Assembly: GCF_005047635.1 (NCBI RefSeq) | Contig: NZ_SUKC01000001.1 | Coordinates: 496,001-560,000, forward strand | DNA length: 64,000 nt | Reading direction: 5' to 3' | Source of the DNA: Arthrobacter sp. CAU 1506 | GTDB taxonomy: Bacteria; Actinomycetota; Actinomycetes; Actinomycetales; Micrococcaceae | Shown here: positions 1-9,147 of the stretch, piece after piece | Position numbering within the stretch: the first letter of the stretch is position 1 | Layout of the letters: the number at the start of each line of letters is the position of its first letter | Program-made: the position numbers and the translations under genes | Notes under the pieces: generated by a model | Databases searched by the model: none | Seen by the model: the letters and a program-made list of their open reading frames with translations, nothing else | Told to the model about the DNA's origin: nothing

Positions 1-704
1 GCAATCACGGACGCGAGTGCTGTCCCCACTCCGGCGGGAGCATCCGGTGCGAAGTCGCGGTAGGCGCGGGCCACGTCGGGCGCAGCCTCGGCGGGCCACA
101 ACATCAGGCCGGACAAGCTCTGCTCGCCGACCTGATGCATCCGAAAGGTCAGCGAAACCGCTACGCCCAAATTTCCGCCGCCGCCGTGCAGCGCCCAGAA
201 CAAGTCCGGATTCTCCCGCTCGCTGGCGGTGACCAGTTCGCCGGATGCCGTCACCAGATCCACCGAGACCAGGTTGTCGCATGCCAGACCCCAGCTCCGT
301 TCCATCCACCCGGATCCGCCGCCGAGCGTGAAGCCGGCCACGCCGGTGGTGCTGACCCGGCCGCCGGTGGTCGCGAGTCCAAAGGGCTGGGCCGCCCGGT
401 CGAACTCACCCCAGGTCACGCCGCCGCCCACGGTGGCGGTCCTGGCCTCGGCGTCCACCGTCACCGTCTTCATCGGGCGGACGTCGATGACCAGTCCGCC
501 ATCGTTCATGGACATGCCCGCTACTGAATGGCCTCCGGACCGAACAGCCACGTCCAGCTGATGCGCCCGGGCGTAGCGCAGGGCCTCCCCCACATCATCC
601 GGGCTGCTGCATTTGGCAATGACGGCCGGCCGCCGGTCAATCATTGCGTTGAAAAGTTTTCGAGCCTCGTCGTAGCCGGAGTCTTCCGGCCGGATCCACT
701 CCAT
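1..704 (-). CDS. FAD-linked oxidase of the berberine-bridge/6-hydroxynicotine oxidase type (3' end outside window)
   Basis: The reading frame runs off the left edge, so only about 234 N-terminal residues are visible. They form the PCMH-type FAD-binding domain: RSGGHS with His59 at the usual site of an 8-alpha-histidyl FAD bond, then GVAGFTLGGGSGW, NPDLFWALHGGGGNLGV and the start of the substrate domain. The second flavin-linking Cys of bicovalent enzymes is absent, so FAD is probably held by one bond. Members oxidise alcohols, sugars or cyclic amines with O2; the substrate cannot be read here. The ATG at 704 follows GGAGAGG at good spacing. Confidence 0.9.
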   Translation of the reverse strand, partial: MEWIRPEDSGYDEARKLFNAMIDRRPAVIAKCSSPDDVGEALRYARAHQLDVAVRSGGHSVAGMSMNDGGLVIDVRPMKTVTVDAEARTATVGGGVTWGEFDRAAQPFGLATTGGRVSTTGVAGFTLGGGSGWMERSWGLACDNLVSVDLVTASGELVTASERENPDLFWALHGGGGNLGVAVSLTFRMHQVGEQSLSGLMLWPAEAAPDVARAYRDFAPDAPAGVGTALASVI

Positions 705-876
705 GGCGCTGGTCCTCTCCATATGTTGGACCCCCAGCAAGAAAAACCGTACGCCGCTCACCGGCGACACGCCAGACTTTTGGCCCGCCAGGACGGACCA
801 GACCGGACGCCCGTCCCTGCACCCACCTGCACGTTAATGAGCGCCGGCCTTCGCGGAAGCAATTGTTAAATGGAAT

Positions 877-912
877 GGGCGGCCGGATGACGTTGAAATC
901 ATCCGGCCGCCC
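877..912. terminator. Perfect 14-bp hairpin, possible terminator
   Basis: Arms GGGCGGCCGGATGA (877-890) and its exact complement (899-912) flank an 8-base loop. It lies in the gap between the FAD oxidase start and the small gene that ends at 1102, on whose transcript it would be downstream. There is no T-run on either side. The rest of 705-1101 holds only a weaker 7-bp hairpin (997-1014) and no convincing gene. Confidence 0.5.
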
Positions 913-1101
913 CGCAGGCGGATATTCATCGAACGGAAATTCAACGCAGGAAGACTCATTCCGCGGACTCTTTCCGTGGTTCCGCCAGTCAGCACGAACC
1001 GTGTTGCCACGGTTCTGCCGGCGCCATCGGCCCGTGCCCCCTCGAAACGTCAGCCCCGCAACTGGGCCGCCGTTTCCACGGACGGTGACGGTTCCGGCGC
1101 G

Positions 1102-1230
1102 CTAACGCTTCCGGCGCTTGGGAATGGTTTCACTCTCCAAGTTCGCCTTTTCGCGCTTTTCGGCACGCTTTTCTTTAATGCTGCGGCCCTGTTTTTTCGC
1201 GCTTTCGCGCGCAGGTGTTTTTCCGGACAT
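1102..1230 (-). CDS. Small highly basic protein (42 aa)
   Basis: A 42-residue ORF starting MSGKTPARESAKKQGRSIK and ending in PKRRKR. Lys and Arg dominate and one long amphipathic helix is likely. GAGGAG lies 6 bases before the ATG, which is strong support for translation. Short Lys-rich proteins of this look are common in Arthrobacter relatives, but no function is known to me; nucleic-acid binding is only a guess from charge. Confidence 0.65.
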   Translation of the reverse strand: MSGKTPARESAKKQGRSIKEKRAEKREKANLESETIPKRRKR

Positions 1231-1339
1231 TCTTGCTCCTCTTTCTCAAGCGGGATGTCTTGCTAGAGACCATACCCGCTTTAGGAAATAAAGCCAGCCC
1301 CTATCACCGGGAGCCAAAACAAACGGAAAGGAACGGCAT

Positions 1340-2143
1340 TCAGGCCTGCAGATCCACCAGTCCTTTAACCAACGCACCGGCCGCTCCCAGAAAGGCCAGC
1401 ACCACCACCGCAGCTCTGGCGTGCTCGTCACGCAGCCGCCGGCCGAGCCGTTCGCCGGCGAAGATGCCGACGATGATCGCGAGGGCAATGACCGCCCACA
1501 TCCACCACGCCAGGTGCGGCACGCTGCCTGGATCCACCGCCAGTTTCACGCCCACGGTGATGAGGCACAGTTGCAGGAAGAACGGCTGCAGCGTTGCTGC
1601 GAATGGTCGCGGAGGCCAATGGGACAGGATGGCGTAGGCGCTCACCGTCGGACCGCCCACTCCTGCGAGCGCGTTGGTCAGCCCCGACCCGAGCCCGGCG
1701 AGCGCCTTGGGCAGCTGCCCGGACACGGTGACCTGCGCGCGGCCCAGCACCACCGCGACGGCCAGCCCGGCCATCACCACCGCGCCGACCACGGTAGAGA
1801 GCACCGCGGGCTGGACCTGCACCGCCAGCCAAGAGCCAGCGACAGTGCCGACGACGGCGGGAACGGACAGCCACAGCAGCAGTTTCCAGTCGATCTGCTG
1901 CCACACCCGCGGCACAATCAGCCCGCAGGAGACCACTGCGCAGATGTTGATCATCATGATGCCCTCGTGCGGCCCCAACAAGATGGCCAGAATCGGCGCC
2001 ACCAGCAGGGCGAACCCGATGCCCGCGATGCGCTGGGCAACCGAACCGAAAAAGATCGCGCCGGTGATCAGCGCCAAGAGTCCCATGGTCACCCGACCAC
2101 CCTGCCAGAGCGGAGTTGGGCCGCCGTTCACCGACACGATCAC
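1340..2143 (-). CDS. TSUP-family (TauE/SafE) membrane transporter
   Basis: The 267-residue product has the usual size and about eight hydrophobic helices in two related halves, with the Gly/Ala-rich segment GLGSGLTNALAGVGGPTVSA typical of the second half. Family members move sulfite, sulfoacetate or other organosulfur anions out of the cell, or take up related anions. GTG at 2143 gives the full frame; an internal ATG at 2086 would also leave the first helix intact. The gene diverges from the glycosyltransferase. Confidence 0.85.
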   Translation of the reverse strand: MIVSVNGGPTPLWQGGRVTMGLLALITGAIFFGSVAQRIAGIGFALLVAPILAILLGPHEGIMMINICAVVSCGLIVPRVWQQIDWKLLLWLSVPAVVGTVAGSWLAVQVQPAVLSTVVGAVVMAGLAVAVVLGRAQVTVSGQLPKALAGLGSGLTNALAGVGGPTVSAYAILSHWPPRPFAATLQPFFLQLCLITVGVKLAVDPGSVPHLAWWMWAVIALAIIVGIFAGERLGRRLRDEHARAAVVVLAFLGAAGALVKGLVDLQA

Positions 2144-2187
2144 GCCTGCTTGCCTGCGCGTTGCCGACGGCAGGCAGGGTGGATGGC

Positions 2188-3357
2188 GTGAGGATAGCTA
2201 TCGTCGCCGAATCGTTCCTGCCGCATATGAACGGTGTGACCCATTCCCTGCTGCAGGTCATCGCCCACCTGAGGCGCCGCGGAGACGACGTCCTGGTGGT
2301 GGCACCGACGTCGTCGTGGCTGGAAGACACCGCACCGGCAACGGTGGAGGGCTACCCGGTCCACCGGCTGCCGTCCATCCCGTTGCGCGGCTACCCGAAT
2401 GTGCGCGTGGCCGCCGGAACCGTGGCACGCATCCGCCGGGTGTTGGCCGGCTTCCGGCCGGACGTGGTCCATGTAGCCTCCCCCTTCATTCTGGGCTGGC
2501 GCGCGGTGCAGGCCGCGCAGCAGCTCGGCCTGCCCACAGTCTCCGTTTACCAGACCGAGGTCCCGGCCTATGCTGCCCGGTACGGCGCTCCCTGGCTGCA
2601 GGAACTGCTCTGGCAGCGCGTAGAGAGCATCCACAACGCATCCACGCTGACCCTGGCGCCGTCGTCGTTCGCCATGCAGCAGCTGCGCAGCCGCGGCATC
2701 CGGGTCCACTTGTGGCGGCGCGGGGTGGATACCAACCGCTTCCATCCGGACAAGTACGACGCCGGTTGGCGGGCTTCCGTCGCGCCCAACGGCGAACGGA
2801 TCATCGGCTATGTGGGCCGCCTGGCGGCGGAAAAGCAAGTGGCGGATCTGGCCGTGCTGGCCGATCTCCCCGGGACCCGGCTGGTGGTGGTCGGTTCCGG
2901 CCCGCTGAAGGAGGAACTGCGGGCCGCATTGCCTGGTGCGCATTTTGACGGCTTCCAGACCGGCGAAGACCTGGCCCGACGCATCGCCTCGTTCGACCTG
3001 TTTGTTCACCCTGGCGAATCGGAGACCTTCTGCCAGACCATCCAGGAGGCGATGGCGAGCGGCGTACCCGTGGTGGCGGTGGGCCGCGGCGGGCCGCTGG
3101 ACCTGGTCGACCCGTCGAGGACCGGCTGGATCTACCGGCCCGGGAACTTGGACGAACTGCGCGAGTACGTCCGGGACCTGACCGGCGACGACACCAAGCG
3201 CCGGGCGCTCGGCGAAGCGGCTCATCACTCCGTGCAGGGCCGGACGTGGCCGGTCCTCTGCGAGCAGCTGGTGGACTATTACCGGCTTGCCATCAGGGTC
3301 AAGCGCCGGGAACTGAACCTAGAAGCCCGGGGCGTGCTGGGTTTCCTGGCCGGGTGA
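2188..3357 (+). CDS. GT4 glycosyltransferase, probably GDP-mannose-dependent alpha-mannosyltransferase
   Basis: A 389-residue GT-B enzyme. The N-terminal domain starts VRIAIVAESFLPHMNGV, typical of actinobacterial MgtA/PimB-like mannosyltransferases. The C-terminal domain has WRRGVDTNRFHP, GYVGRLAAEKQV and the nucleotide-sugar EX7E-type motif within HPGESETFCQTIQEAMASG. It likely transfers mannose from GDP-mannose to a membrane glycolipid acceptor on the cytoplasmic face. GTG at 2188 was chosen because family similarity begins exactly there; the frame is open up to 2116. Acceptor and donor are inferred from the family. Confidence 0.87.
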   Translation: MRIAIVAESFLPHMNGVTHSLLQVIAHLRRRGDDVLVVAPTSSWLEDTAPATVEGYPVHRLPSIPLRGYPNVRVAAGTVARIRRVLAGFRPDVVHVASPFILGWRAVQAAQQLGLPTVSVYQTEVPAYAARYGAPWLQELLWQRVESIHNASTLTLAPSSFAMQQLRSRGIRVHLWRRGVDTNRFHPDKYDAGWRASVAPNGERIIGYVGRLAAEKQVADLAVLADLPGTRLVVVGSGPLKEELRAALPGAHFDGFQTGEDLARRIASFDLFVHPGESETFCQTIQEAMASGVPVVAVGRGGPLDLVDPSRTGWIYRPGNLDELREYVRDLTGDDTKRRALGEAAHHSVQGRTWPVLCEQLVDYYRLAIRVKRRELNLEARGVLGFLAG

Positions 3358-3381
3358 ATGCTTCAGCCAAAGATTCGGCTA

Positions 3382-3410
3382 TTCAGCGCCTCGACCCGTT
3401 CCACTAGGAT
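3382..3410 (+). promoter_or_regulatory. Putative promoter giving a near-leaderless transcript
   Basis: TTCAGC (3382-3387), a 17-base spacer and TAGGAT (3405-3410) sit so that transcription would start at or beside the ATG at 3417. The AGGA in the -10 box could instead act as a weak ribosome-binding site. The match to the -35 consensus is modest. Confidence 0.4.
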
Positions 3411-3416
3411 GTGCCC

Positions 3417-3821
3417 ATGCCCACAGAAACCGGATCCGTATCGCCCGAATCTGCCCCGTCATCCCGGAAGGACCAGCGGCCGCCGGGGCCACCAGGCGGA
3501 CCGTCCGTACCGGAACGGCTGGCCGAACAGCTCAAATCCCTGGGCGTCGCCCGGACCTTTGGAGAACCGCTGCAGGTGGGCGGCGAGACCGTGGTCCCGG
3601 TGGCCTGGGTTCAGTACGGTTTCGGCGGCGGCGGGGATGCCGATGGAGCCGCCGGCGGTGGCGGAGGCGGTATAGCCCTGCCGCTCGGAGTCTACGCCGG
3701 ACGCGGCGACGGGCCCGCGACGTTCCGGCCCAACACCGTGGCGCTGCTGGCTGTGCTGATTCCCTTGGTCTGGTGCGCTGGCCGGGCCGTGGCCCGGGTT
3801 GTCCGCGCCGCCAAGAAGTAA
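3417..3821 (+). CDS. GerW (YtfJ)-family protein
   Basis: A 134-residue protein: a Pro-rich N-terminus, then LAEQLKSLGVARTFGEPLQV, a Gly-rich centre (GFGGGGDADGAAGGGGGG) and a C-terminal hydrophobic helix (LLAVLIPLVWCAGRA) followed by basic residues. This is the order seen in GerW-family proteins, named for spore germination in Bacillus but widespread in non-sporulating actinobacteria, where the role is unknown. ATG at 3417 is preferred over GTG at 3411. Confidence 0.75.
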   Translation: MPTETGSVSPESAPSSRKDQRPPGPPGGPSVPERLAEQLKSLGVARTFGEPLQVGGETVVPVAWVQYGFGGGGDADGAAGGGGGGIALPLGVYAGRGDGPATFRPNTVALLAVLIPLVWCAGRAVARVVRAAKK

Positions 3822-3845
3822 GGCTGGGGTGGCGCCGCGCTGACC

Positions 3846-3980
3846 GGTCTCCACGCGTTCGCTGGCGCTGTCGGTGGTCGAAGGAGGCGCGCCAGCGCCG
3901 AGTAGAGACCGGTCGACCACCGGAGGTATGGCGCGTGGGGTCTCCACGCGTTCGCTGGCGCTCACTTGGTCGACCGCCGG
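3846..3980. repeat. Dispersed intergenic repeat, TGGTCGACCA type, two copies
   Basis: GGTCTCCACGCGTTCGCTGG occurs at 3846 and again at 3939, and the palindromic part GGTCGACCACCGG at 3911 is echoed by TGGTCGACCGCCGG at 3967-3980. The same words occur at 30203-30302 and 60219-60405. The copies fill the gap between the GerW-like and DoxX-like genes. They look like a REP-type element and encode nothing recognisable. Confidence 0.75.
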
Positions 3981-4058
3981 GGTATGGGTCTAGCGGTCGG
4001 TGCGGCGGGACCGTAGGCTCGAACGTACCAGCGGACAACACAGATTCGAGGACTCCCG

Positions 4059-4487
4059 ATGAAACTGAGCCATATTCCGTTGCGCCTCACCAGCGGCGCG
4101 TTCATCCTCAACTCCGGGCTGGGCAAGCAGAAGCTGGACAAGGAAAGTGCCGCCGGCATGCAGCAGATGGGCAGCCGTGCGTTTCCCGCTTTGAAGCAGA
4201 TGGATCCGGAGAAGTTCGGCAAGATGCTTGCCTACGGCGAGACCGCATTGGGCGCGGCGCTGCTGCTGCCCTTCGTGCCCAGCCGGCTGGCCGGACTGGG
4301 CCTGGCCGCGTTCTCCGGGTCGCTGCTGGCCATGTACTTCAAGACGCCGCAGATGACGCAGGAGGACAACGTCCGCCCCAGTGCCGAGGGCACCCCTGTA
4401 GCCAAGGACATCTGGCTGTTTGGCATTGCGCTGGCCCTGATCCTGGATCCCAAGAACAAGAAGCCGGCGGTACTCCCGACCGCCTAG
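4059..4487 (+). CDS. DoxX-like small membrane protein
   Basis: A 142-residue protein starting MKLSHIPLRLTSGAFILNSG. An N-terminal amphipathic part is followed by hydrophobic segments ETALGAALLLPFVPSRLAGL, LAAFSGSLLAMYF and DIWLFGIALALIL. The size and Gly-x-hydrophobic pattern resemble DoxX/DoxD-type proteins of actinobacteria; no reaction can be assigned. A strong hairpin terminator follows at once, so it is probably monocistronic. Confidence 0.75.
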   Translation: MKLSHIPLRLTSGAFILNSGLGKQKLDKESAAGMQQMGSRAFPALKQMDPEKFGKMLAYGETALGAALLLPFVPSRLAGLGLAAFSGSLLAMYFKTPQMTQEDNVRPSAEGTPVAKDIWLFGIALALILDPKNKKPAVLPTA

Positions 4488-4497
4488 CTCTCTGGCG

Positions 4498-4540
4498 GAG
4501 AAAACGGCCGCGCCCGGGTCCTGCCCGGGCGGCCGTTCTC
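4498..4540 (+). terminator. Intrinsic terminator hairpin
   Basis: GAGAAAACGGCCGC and GCGGCCGTTCTC arms pair around a CCCGGG-TCCT-CCCGGG core directly after the DoxX-like stop codon. It is GC-rich without a long U-tract, as is common in actinobacteria. Confidence 0.7.
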
Positions 4541-4589
4541 GCTGTCCACAGCTTCAGCGCCCGGTGCCGGCCGCCGCTTCCACCATGAG

Positions 4590-7500
4590 ATGATGGAGGC
4601 CATGGCCGCACACACTTTTCCGCTGGTTGACGTCAGCGAAATCATCAGGCTGGTGGGCGGCGCCGCCTTTGCCCGCGGCAAAATTTATGCCTCCGACGGA
4701 TCCGTGGCCGAGCTGGACTGGGACCCGTCCGTCCGGCTCCTGACCGCCAAAGTTCTCGGTACCGCCGCGCTGCCGTACCGCTGCCGGATCTACCTGGAGA
4801 TCGGCAAGAGTGGCCAATGGCGTCCGGCCTCGGCCTCCTGCAGCTGCCCGGTGGGCTCCGACTGCAAGCACGTGGCCGCGGTGCTCCTCAACAGCAACAG
4901 CCAGCACCTGATCACCAGCCAGGCCTTTGCGCGCGAGCCGGAACCGGAGCAGGCCGGCTGGCAGGATTCACTCGCTGGCCTGATCGGCGGCACCCCGGAC
5001 GGAGCCACGGGCAGTGCAGGCAAAACCGCGAAGACCAAGGCGAAAAGCACGTCCGGGCTGGGGCTGCAGTTTGAGCTGATGGAGCCGGGCCGCCGTAACG
5101 ACCGCCAGTACCGACCCTCGGGCCTCTCCATGCCGCAGACCTCCGCAGCCGGACCGAGCTGGAGCCGCAAGGCCGGAAACCGGCTGCGGGTGGGCGTCCG
5201 CCCCGTATTGCAAAACGAGACCGGCCGGTGGATCCGGAGCAAACTGCGCTGGAACACCATCAGCTACAAGACCTACGGCCTGCCGCTGGACACCGAACAG
5301 CACCGCTGGTTCAGCCAGTTCGCGCCGCTGCACCGGGCCACCGGGCTGACCTATTTCGGCGAAGACAACGACTGGCTCTTCCTCGACGAGTTCAGCAGCC
5401 CGCTGCTCTGGGAGCTCTTCGCCGAAGCCAAGCGGCTGGGCATCGCACTGGTAGGCGCCAAGGCGGACACCGTCGTCGAAATCCGACAGCAGGCCGTGAT
5501 CGGCCTGGACGCCCATCTCGATGGGACAGCGTCGGCCGCCGGTGCCGAGGACAGCGGCGCCGGAGACCACCCGGGAACCGCCGACCTGGTCCTGACCCCG
5601 TCGCTGCGGATCGACGGCCAGGAGCTGTCCACGGAGACCGCGGGCATTGTCGGCACGCACGGCGTGTACCACTACGACTTCTCGGGCCAGACCGTCATCA
5701 CGCTGGCTCCCACCGCGCATACCGTCACCGACCAGGAAGCGAACCTGCTGCTCTCCGGCACCCCGCTGACGGTGCCGGCCGCCGACGTCGAGCAGTTCAT
5801 GGAGCGCTACTATCCGGCGCTCAGCCAGCGCATTGCGGTGGCCAGCAGCGACGAATCGGTCAGTTTCCCCGAGATTGTCCCGCCGGCACTGGTGCTGACC
5901 GCGTCCTACCGCAAGGGCAACGTGCTGCAGCTCGGCTGGCACATCGAATACCGCCACGGGGACAAGCCGCTGCGGTTTCCCGTCGACGCGGAACCGGACA
6001 CCAGCCACTACCGCGACCTGCCCGCCGAGCAGGACCTGCTGGAGGCCGCCGCGGCGGTGCCGGGTGCGGGCACGACGGCGGCGCGCACGCTGCGGGACAT
6101 GGCCACGGTGGACTTCACCCGCTATGCGCTGCCCGCGCTGGAGCAGCTGGACGGCGTACGTGTGGACATTGTGGGCGAAAAGCCCGACTACCAGGAGCTG
6201 ACCGAAGCACCCGAACTGACCATCAGCACGGTGGAGACCGAGGAGAGCGACTGGTTCGACCTCGGCGTCATGGTCCGCGTCGCCGGCCGCACCGTGCCGT
6301 TCGGAAACATCTTCAAGGCGCTGGCCCGCGGCCAAAAGCGGCTGCTGCTGGTGGACAAGTCCTACCTCTCGCTGAAGCAGCCGGTCTTCGACCGACTCCG
6401 CCAACTGGTGGATGAAGCCCGGCAGATGCAGGACCGGGAATCCGGGGAACTGCAGATCAGCCGCTACCAGGCCTCGCTCTGGGAGGATCTGGAGGAAGTC
6501 GCCACCGAAACGGTGCAGGCCCGCACCTGGCGGGAATCGGTCCAGGGCCTGCTGTCGCTGGAGGAAGTGGAACAGACTCCCCTGCCGGCCGGTCTGGACG
6601 CCGAGCTCCGCCCCTACCAGGCCGAAGGTTTCAACTGGCTTGCCTTCCTCTGGCGGCACCGGCTGGGCGGTGTGCTGGCGGACGACATGGGGCTGGGCAA
6701 GACGCTGCAGGCCTTGGCCCTGCTGCTGCATGCCAAGGAGAATGGCGAGCCGGCCGTGGCCCGCCCGTTCCTGGTGGTGGCACCTACCTCCGTGGTGTCG
6801 AACTGGGTCCACGAGAGCCGCCGCTTCGCCCCCGACCTGAAGATCGAGGGCATTACCGACACGCAGATTCGCAGCCGCCGGCCGCTGTCGGAGCTCGCTG
6901 CGGGCGCCGACGTCGTGGTCACGTCCTACACGCTGTTCCGGCTGGATTTCGAGACCTACCAGGAGACGGACTGGGCCGGGCTGATCCTGGACGAGGCGCA
7001 GTTCGTGAAGAACCGCGCCACCAAGGTCCATCAGTGTGCCCGCGATCTGCGCGCGCCCTTCAAGATGGCCATCACCGGCACGCCGATGGAAAACAACCTG
7101 ATGGAGCTGTGGTCCATCTTCTCCATCGTGGCGCCCGGACTGTTCCCCTCCGCCGTACGGTTCGTTGACCAGTACCAGCGGCCGATCGAGCGCAACCAGG
7201 ACTCCGAACTGCTGCAGAAGCTGCGCCGCAGGATCAAACCGCTGATGATGCGCCGCAGCAAGGAAGCGGTGGCCCGCGACCTGCCGGAGAAGCAGGAGCA
7301 GGTACTGGAGGTGGAGTTGACGCCCAAGCACCGGCGAATTTACGACACGCACCTGCAGCGCGAACGGCAGAAGGTCCTGCGGCTGGTCGAGGACATGGAC
7401 AAGAACCGGTTCACCATTTTCCAGTCGCTGACCCTGCTGCGGCTGTTGAGCCTGGACCCTTCTCTGGTGGACTCGAAGTACGCCTCGGTGCCATCCAGCA

Positions 7501-8000
7501 AGCTCGGCGTGCTGTTCGAACAACTCGAAGACGTCATCGGCGAGGGCCACCGGGCCCTGATTTTCAGCCAGTTCACCGGCTATCTGAAAAAGGCCGCCCA
7601 GCAGTTGGACGCGGCCGGCATCGACTATTGCTACCTGGACGGTTCCACCCGACGCCGTGCCGAGGTGATCGAGACGTTCAAAAACGGCAGTGCGCCGGTA
7701 TTCCTGATCAGCCTCAAGGCCGGCGGCTTCGGCCTCAACCTGACCGAGGCCGACTACTGCTTCCTGCTGGATCCATGGTGGAACCCGGCCACCGAGGCCC
7801 AGGCCGTGGACCGCACGCACCGGATCGGCCAGACCAAGAACGTCATGGTCTACCGCATGGTGGCCCGCGGGACGATCGAGGAGAAGGTAATGGCGTTGAA
7901 AGAGCGGAAGGCCAAGCTGATCTCGTCCGTGCTCGAAGACGACGCCATGTTCTCGTCCAAGCTCACCGCCACCGACATCCGCGGCCTGTTCGGCGACTAG
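4590..8000 (+). CDS. SWIM zinc-finger SNF2-family DNA-dependent ATPase
   Basis: A 1136-residue RapA/HepA-like protein. The SWIM finger lies near residues 84-96 (CSCPVGSDCKHV). After a long middle region come the two RecA-like lobes: Walker A LADDMGLGKTLQAL near 699, the DEAQ box (ILDEAQFVKN) near 801, and motif VI DRTHRIGQTKNVMVYR near 1075. Such proteins use ATP to move along duplex DNA and remodel protein-DNA or transcription complexes; nuclease activity is not indicated. Length is usual for the actinobacterial family. ATGs at 4590, 4593 and 4602 are all possible starts. Confidence 0.93.
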   Translation: MMEAMAAHTFPLVDVSEIIRLVGGAAFARGKIYASDGSVAELDWDPSVRLLTAKVLGTAALPYRCRIYLEIGKSGQWRPASASCSCPVGSDCKHVAAVLLNSNSQHLITSQAFAREPEPEQAGWQDSLAGLIGGTPDGATGSAGKTAKTKAKSTSGLGLQFELMEPGRRNDRQYRPSGLSMPQTSAAGPSWSRKAGNRLRVGVRPVLQNETGRWIRSKLRWNTISYKTYGLPLDTEQHRWFSQFAPLHRATGLTYFGEDNDWLFLDEFSSPLLWELFAEAKRLGIALVGAKADTVVEIRQQAVIGLDAHLDGTASAAGAEDSGAGDHPGTADLVLTPSLRIDGQELSTETAGIVGTHGVYHYDFSGQTVITLAPTAHTVTDQEANLLLSGTPLTVPAADVEQFMERYYPALSQRIAVASSDESVSFPEIVPPALVLTASYRKGNVLQLGWHIEYRHGDKPLRFPVDAEPDTSHYRDLPAEQDLLEAAAAVPGAGTTAARTLRDMATVDFTRYALPALEQLDGVRVDIVGEKPDYQELTEAPELTISTVETEESDWFDLGVMVRVAGRTVPFGNIFKALARGQKRLLLVDKSYLSLKQPVFDRLRQLVDEARQMQDRESGELQISRYQASLWEDLEEVATETVQARTWRESVQGLLSLEEVEQTPLPAGLDAELRPYQAEGFNWLAFLWRHRLGGVLADDMGLGKTLQALALLLHAKENGEPAVARPFLVVAPTSVVSNWVHESRRFAPDLKIEGITDTQIRSRRPLSELAAGADVVVTSYTLFRLDFETYQETDWAGLILDEAQFVKNRATKVHQCARDLRAPFKMAITGTPMENNLMELWSIFSIVAPGLFPSAVRFVDQYQRPIERNQDSELLQKLRRRIKPLMMRRSKEAVARDLPEKQEQVLEVELTPKHRRIYDTHLQRERQKVLRLVEDMDKNRFTIFQSLTLLRLLSLDPSLVDSKYASVPSSKLGVLFEQLEDVIGEGHRALIFSQFTGYLKKAAQQLDAAGIDYCYLDGSTRRRAEVIETFKNGSAPVFLISLKAGGFGLNLTEADYCFLLDPWWNPATEAQAVDRTHRIGQTKNVMVYRMVARGTIEEKVMALKERKAKLISSVLEDDAMFSSKLTATDIRGLFGD

Positions 8001-8090
8001 ATCCGGCGCCGCGCTGCTCCAACAGGCTCCCGCCCCGGACAAGCACGGCGATGTACCCGGTGGTTCCTTCCCGCGGGGTCCATCCTCTAA

Positions 8091-8110
8091 CCGGGAGTGT
8101 TTACTCCGGG
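8091..8110. terminator. Short hairpin, possible terminator of the 46-aa gene
   Basis: GGAGT (8094-8098), loop GTTT and ACTCC (8103-8107), extended by outer C/G pairs with one bulge, lie just downstream of the minus-strand gene ending at 8136. It is also downstream of the helicase on the plus strand. Confidence 0.35.
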
Positions 8111-8135
8111 CCAGGACTATCTCCTCCGGCCGGGA

Positions 8136-8276
8136 CTACTTGGTCAAGATCTGCAGCAAGCGCCAGCCTTCCGGCACCTGCGCTTCGAGGGCAGCCCTGG
8201 CGTCGGCATACGACTCGCCTTCAGCCGACAATTCCTTGGTTTCGACCGGCTGGATGATTCCCACAACTTTGACCAC
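8136..8276 (-). CDS. Small hypothetical protein (46 aa)
   Basis: A frame starting GTG-GTC-AAA and ending KPTAG-like in ILTK. The product begins MVKVVGIIQPVETKELSAEG and ends LEAQVPEGWRLLQILTK. Its beta-strand start, Glu/Ala-rich helix (SYADARAALEAQ) and closing GWRLLQI give the compact pattern of a real small domain rather than random GC-rich sequence. No strong ribosome-binding site is visible and an in-frame stop lies two codons upstream, so the GTG is the only start. Function unknown. Confidence 0.6.
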   Translation of the reverse strand: MVKVVGIIQPVETKELSAEGESYADARAALEAQVPEGWRLLQILTK

Positions 8277-8547
8277 GCACTAAAGGTATCCCCGACCCCG
8301 CCGGTATCGCGGCACCCTCGAGCATGGTTCCGGTCACGTCCGCGGGGAACGACGCATCCCGCCCCGTCTCGGCCGGTCCGGCGTCGCCGGAGCGGGCCGG
8401 CACGGACCGTTGCCGCCCGGTGACCGAGAGCAGCCCACAGCCCACCTCCCCAACCGCCGGGCTCCCCTGGGCCGCGGCCGGGCTATGGTGGTAGGCGGGA
8501 TCGTCCGTCTCCGCGGGCCGTCCCGTCCACCGGACAAAGGGGGCAGG

Positions 8548-9105
8548 GTGCTGGCACTGGTACGCCATGGACAAACCGATTGGAACGCGGCCGGGCGGCT
8601 GCAGGGTCACACTGATGTGCCGCTCAACAGCTTGGGCAGGCAGCAGGCGCACGACGCCGGCACCTCGCTGTCCGCGGGCCGCTGGGACGTCTTGGTGTCC
8701 TCGCCTTTGGGACGCGCCGTGGAAACCGCGCAGATCATCGGCAACCAGCTGGGCCTGGAACTGGAGGAAACGGTCCCCGAGCTCCTTGAGCGTAATTACC
8801 GCGGCATCGAAGGCACCGTCCTGCGCGGCATGGACCGGCCGCGCATCGACGAGTTGATGCGGCAAGCCGAACCGGAGGCGGACGTGGCGGTCCGCGGTAT
8901 TGCCGGGCTGCAGGCATTGCTGCGCACCTACCCGGAACAAAACATCATCGCGGTGGCGCACGGGACGATCCTGCGGCTCACCTTGAATGTGCTGCACGGA
9001 ACGCCCCGTGACTACATCCTCAACGGTGAAACCGTGGAACTGGACCCGGACGTGGTGCTCGGCTACCGCGCAGATCCGGACCAGTTGGCCGCCGCCTGCC
9101 CCTGA
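8548..9105 (+). CDS. Histidine phosphatase family protein
   Basis: A 185-residue phosphoglycerate-mutase-like phosphatase. The catalytic motif LVRHGQTDWN is at residues 4-13, SSPLGRAVETAQIIG supplies the phosphate-binding Arg, and AVAHGTILR near 140 the second catalytic His. Family members hydrolyse small phosphate esters such as 3-phosphoglycerate analogues or alpha-ribazole phosphate. GTG at 8548 is preferred because AAGGGGGC precedes it and the motif starts at once; the frame is open upstream to 8410. The gap 8277-8547 shows no further gene. Confidence 0.88.
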   Translation: MLALVRHGQTDWNAAGRLQGHTDVPLNSLGRQQAHDAGTSLSAGRWDVLVSSPLGRAVETAQIIGNQLGLELEETVPELLERNYRGIEGTVLRGMDRPRIDELMRQAEPEADVAVRGIAGLQALLRTYPEQNIIAVAHGTILRLTLNVLHGTPRDYILNGETVELDPDVVLGYRADPDQLAAACP

Positions 9106-9147
9106 CGACGGCGGGTTGTGCCGATCCCGGGGGCGGCCGCGGCCCGG

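Noticed and set aside
4968-8042. 1024-codon open frame antisense to the SNF2 gene
   Set aside because: It is a GC-rich shadow: His/Arg/Gln-heavy, no domain, and the opposite strand has a complete, motif-rich helicase.
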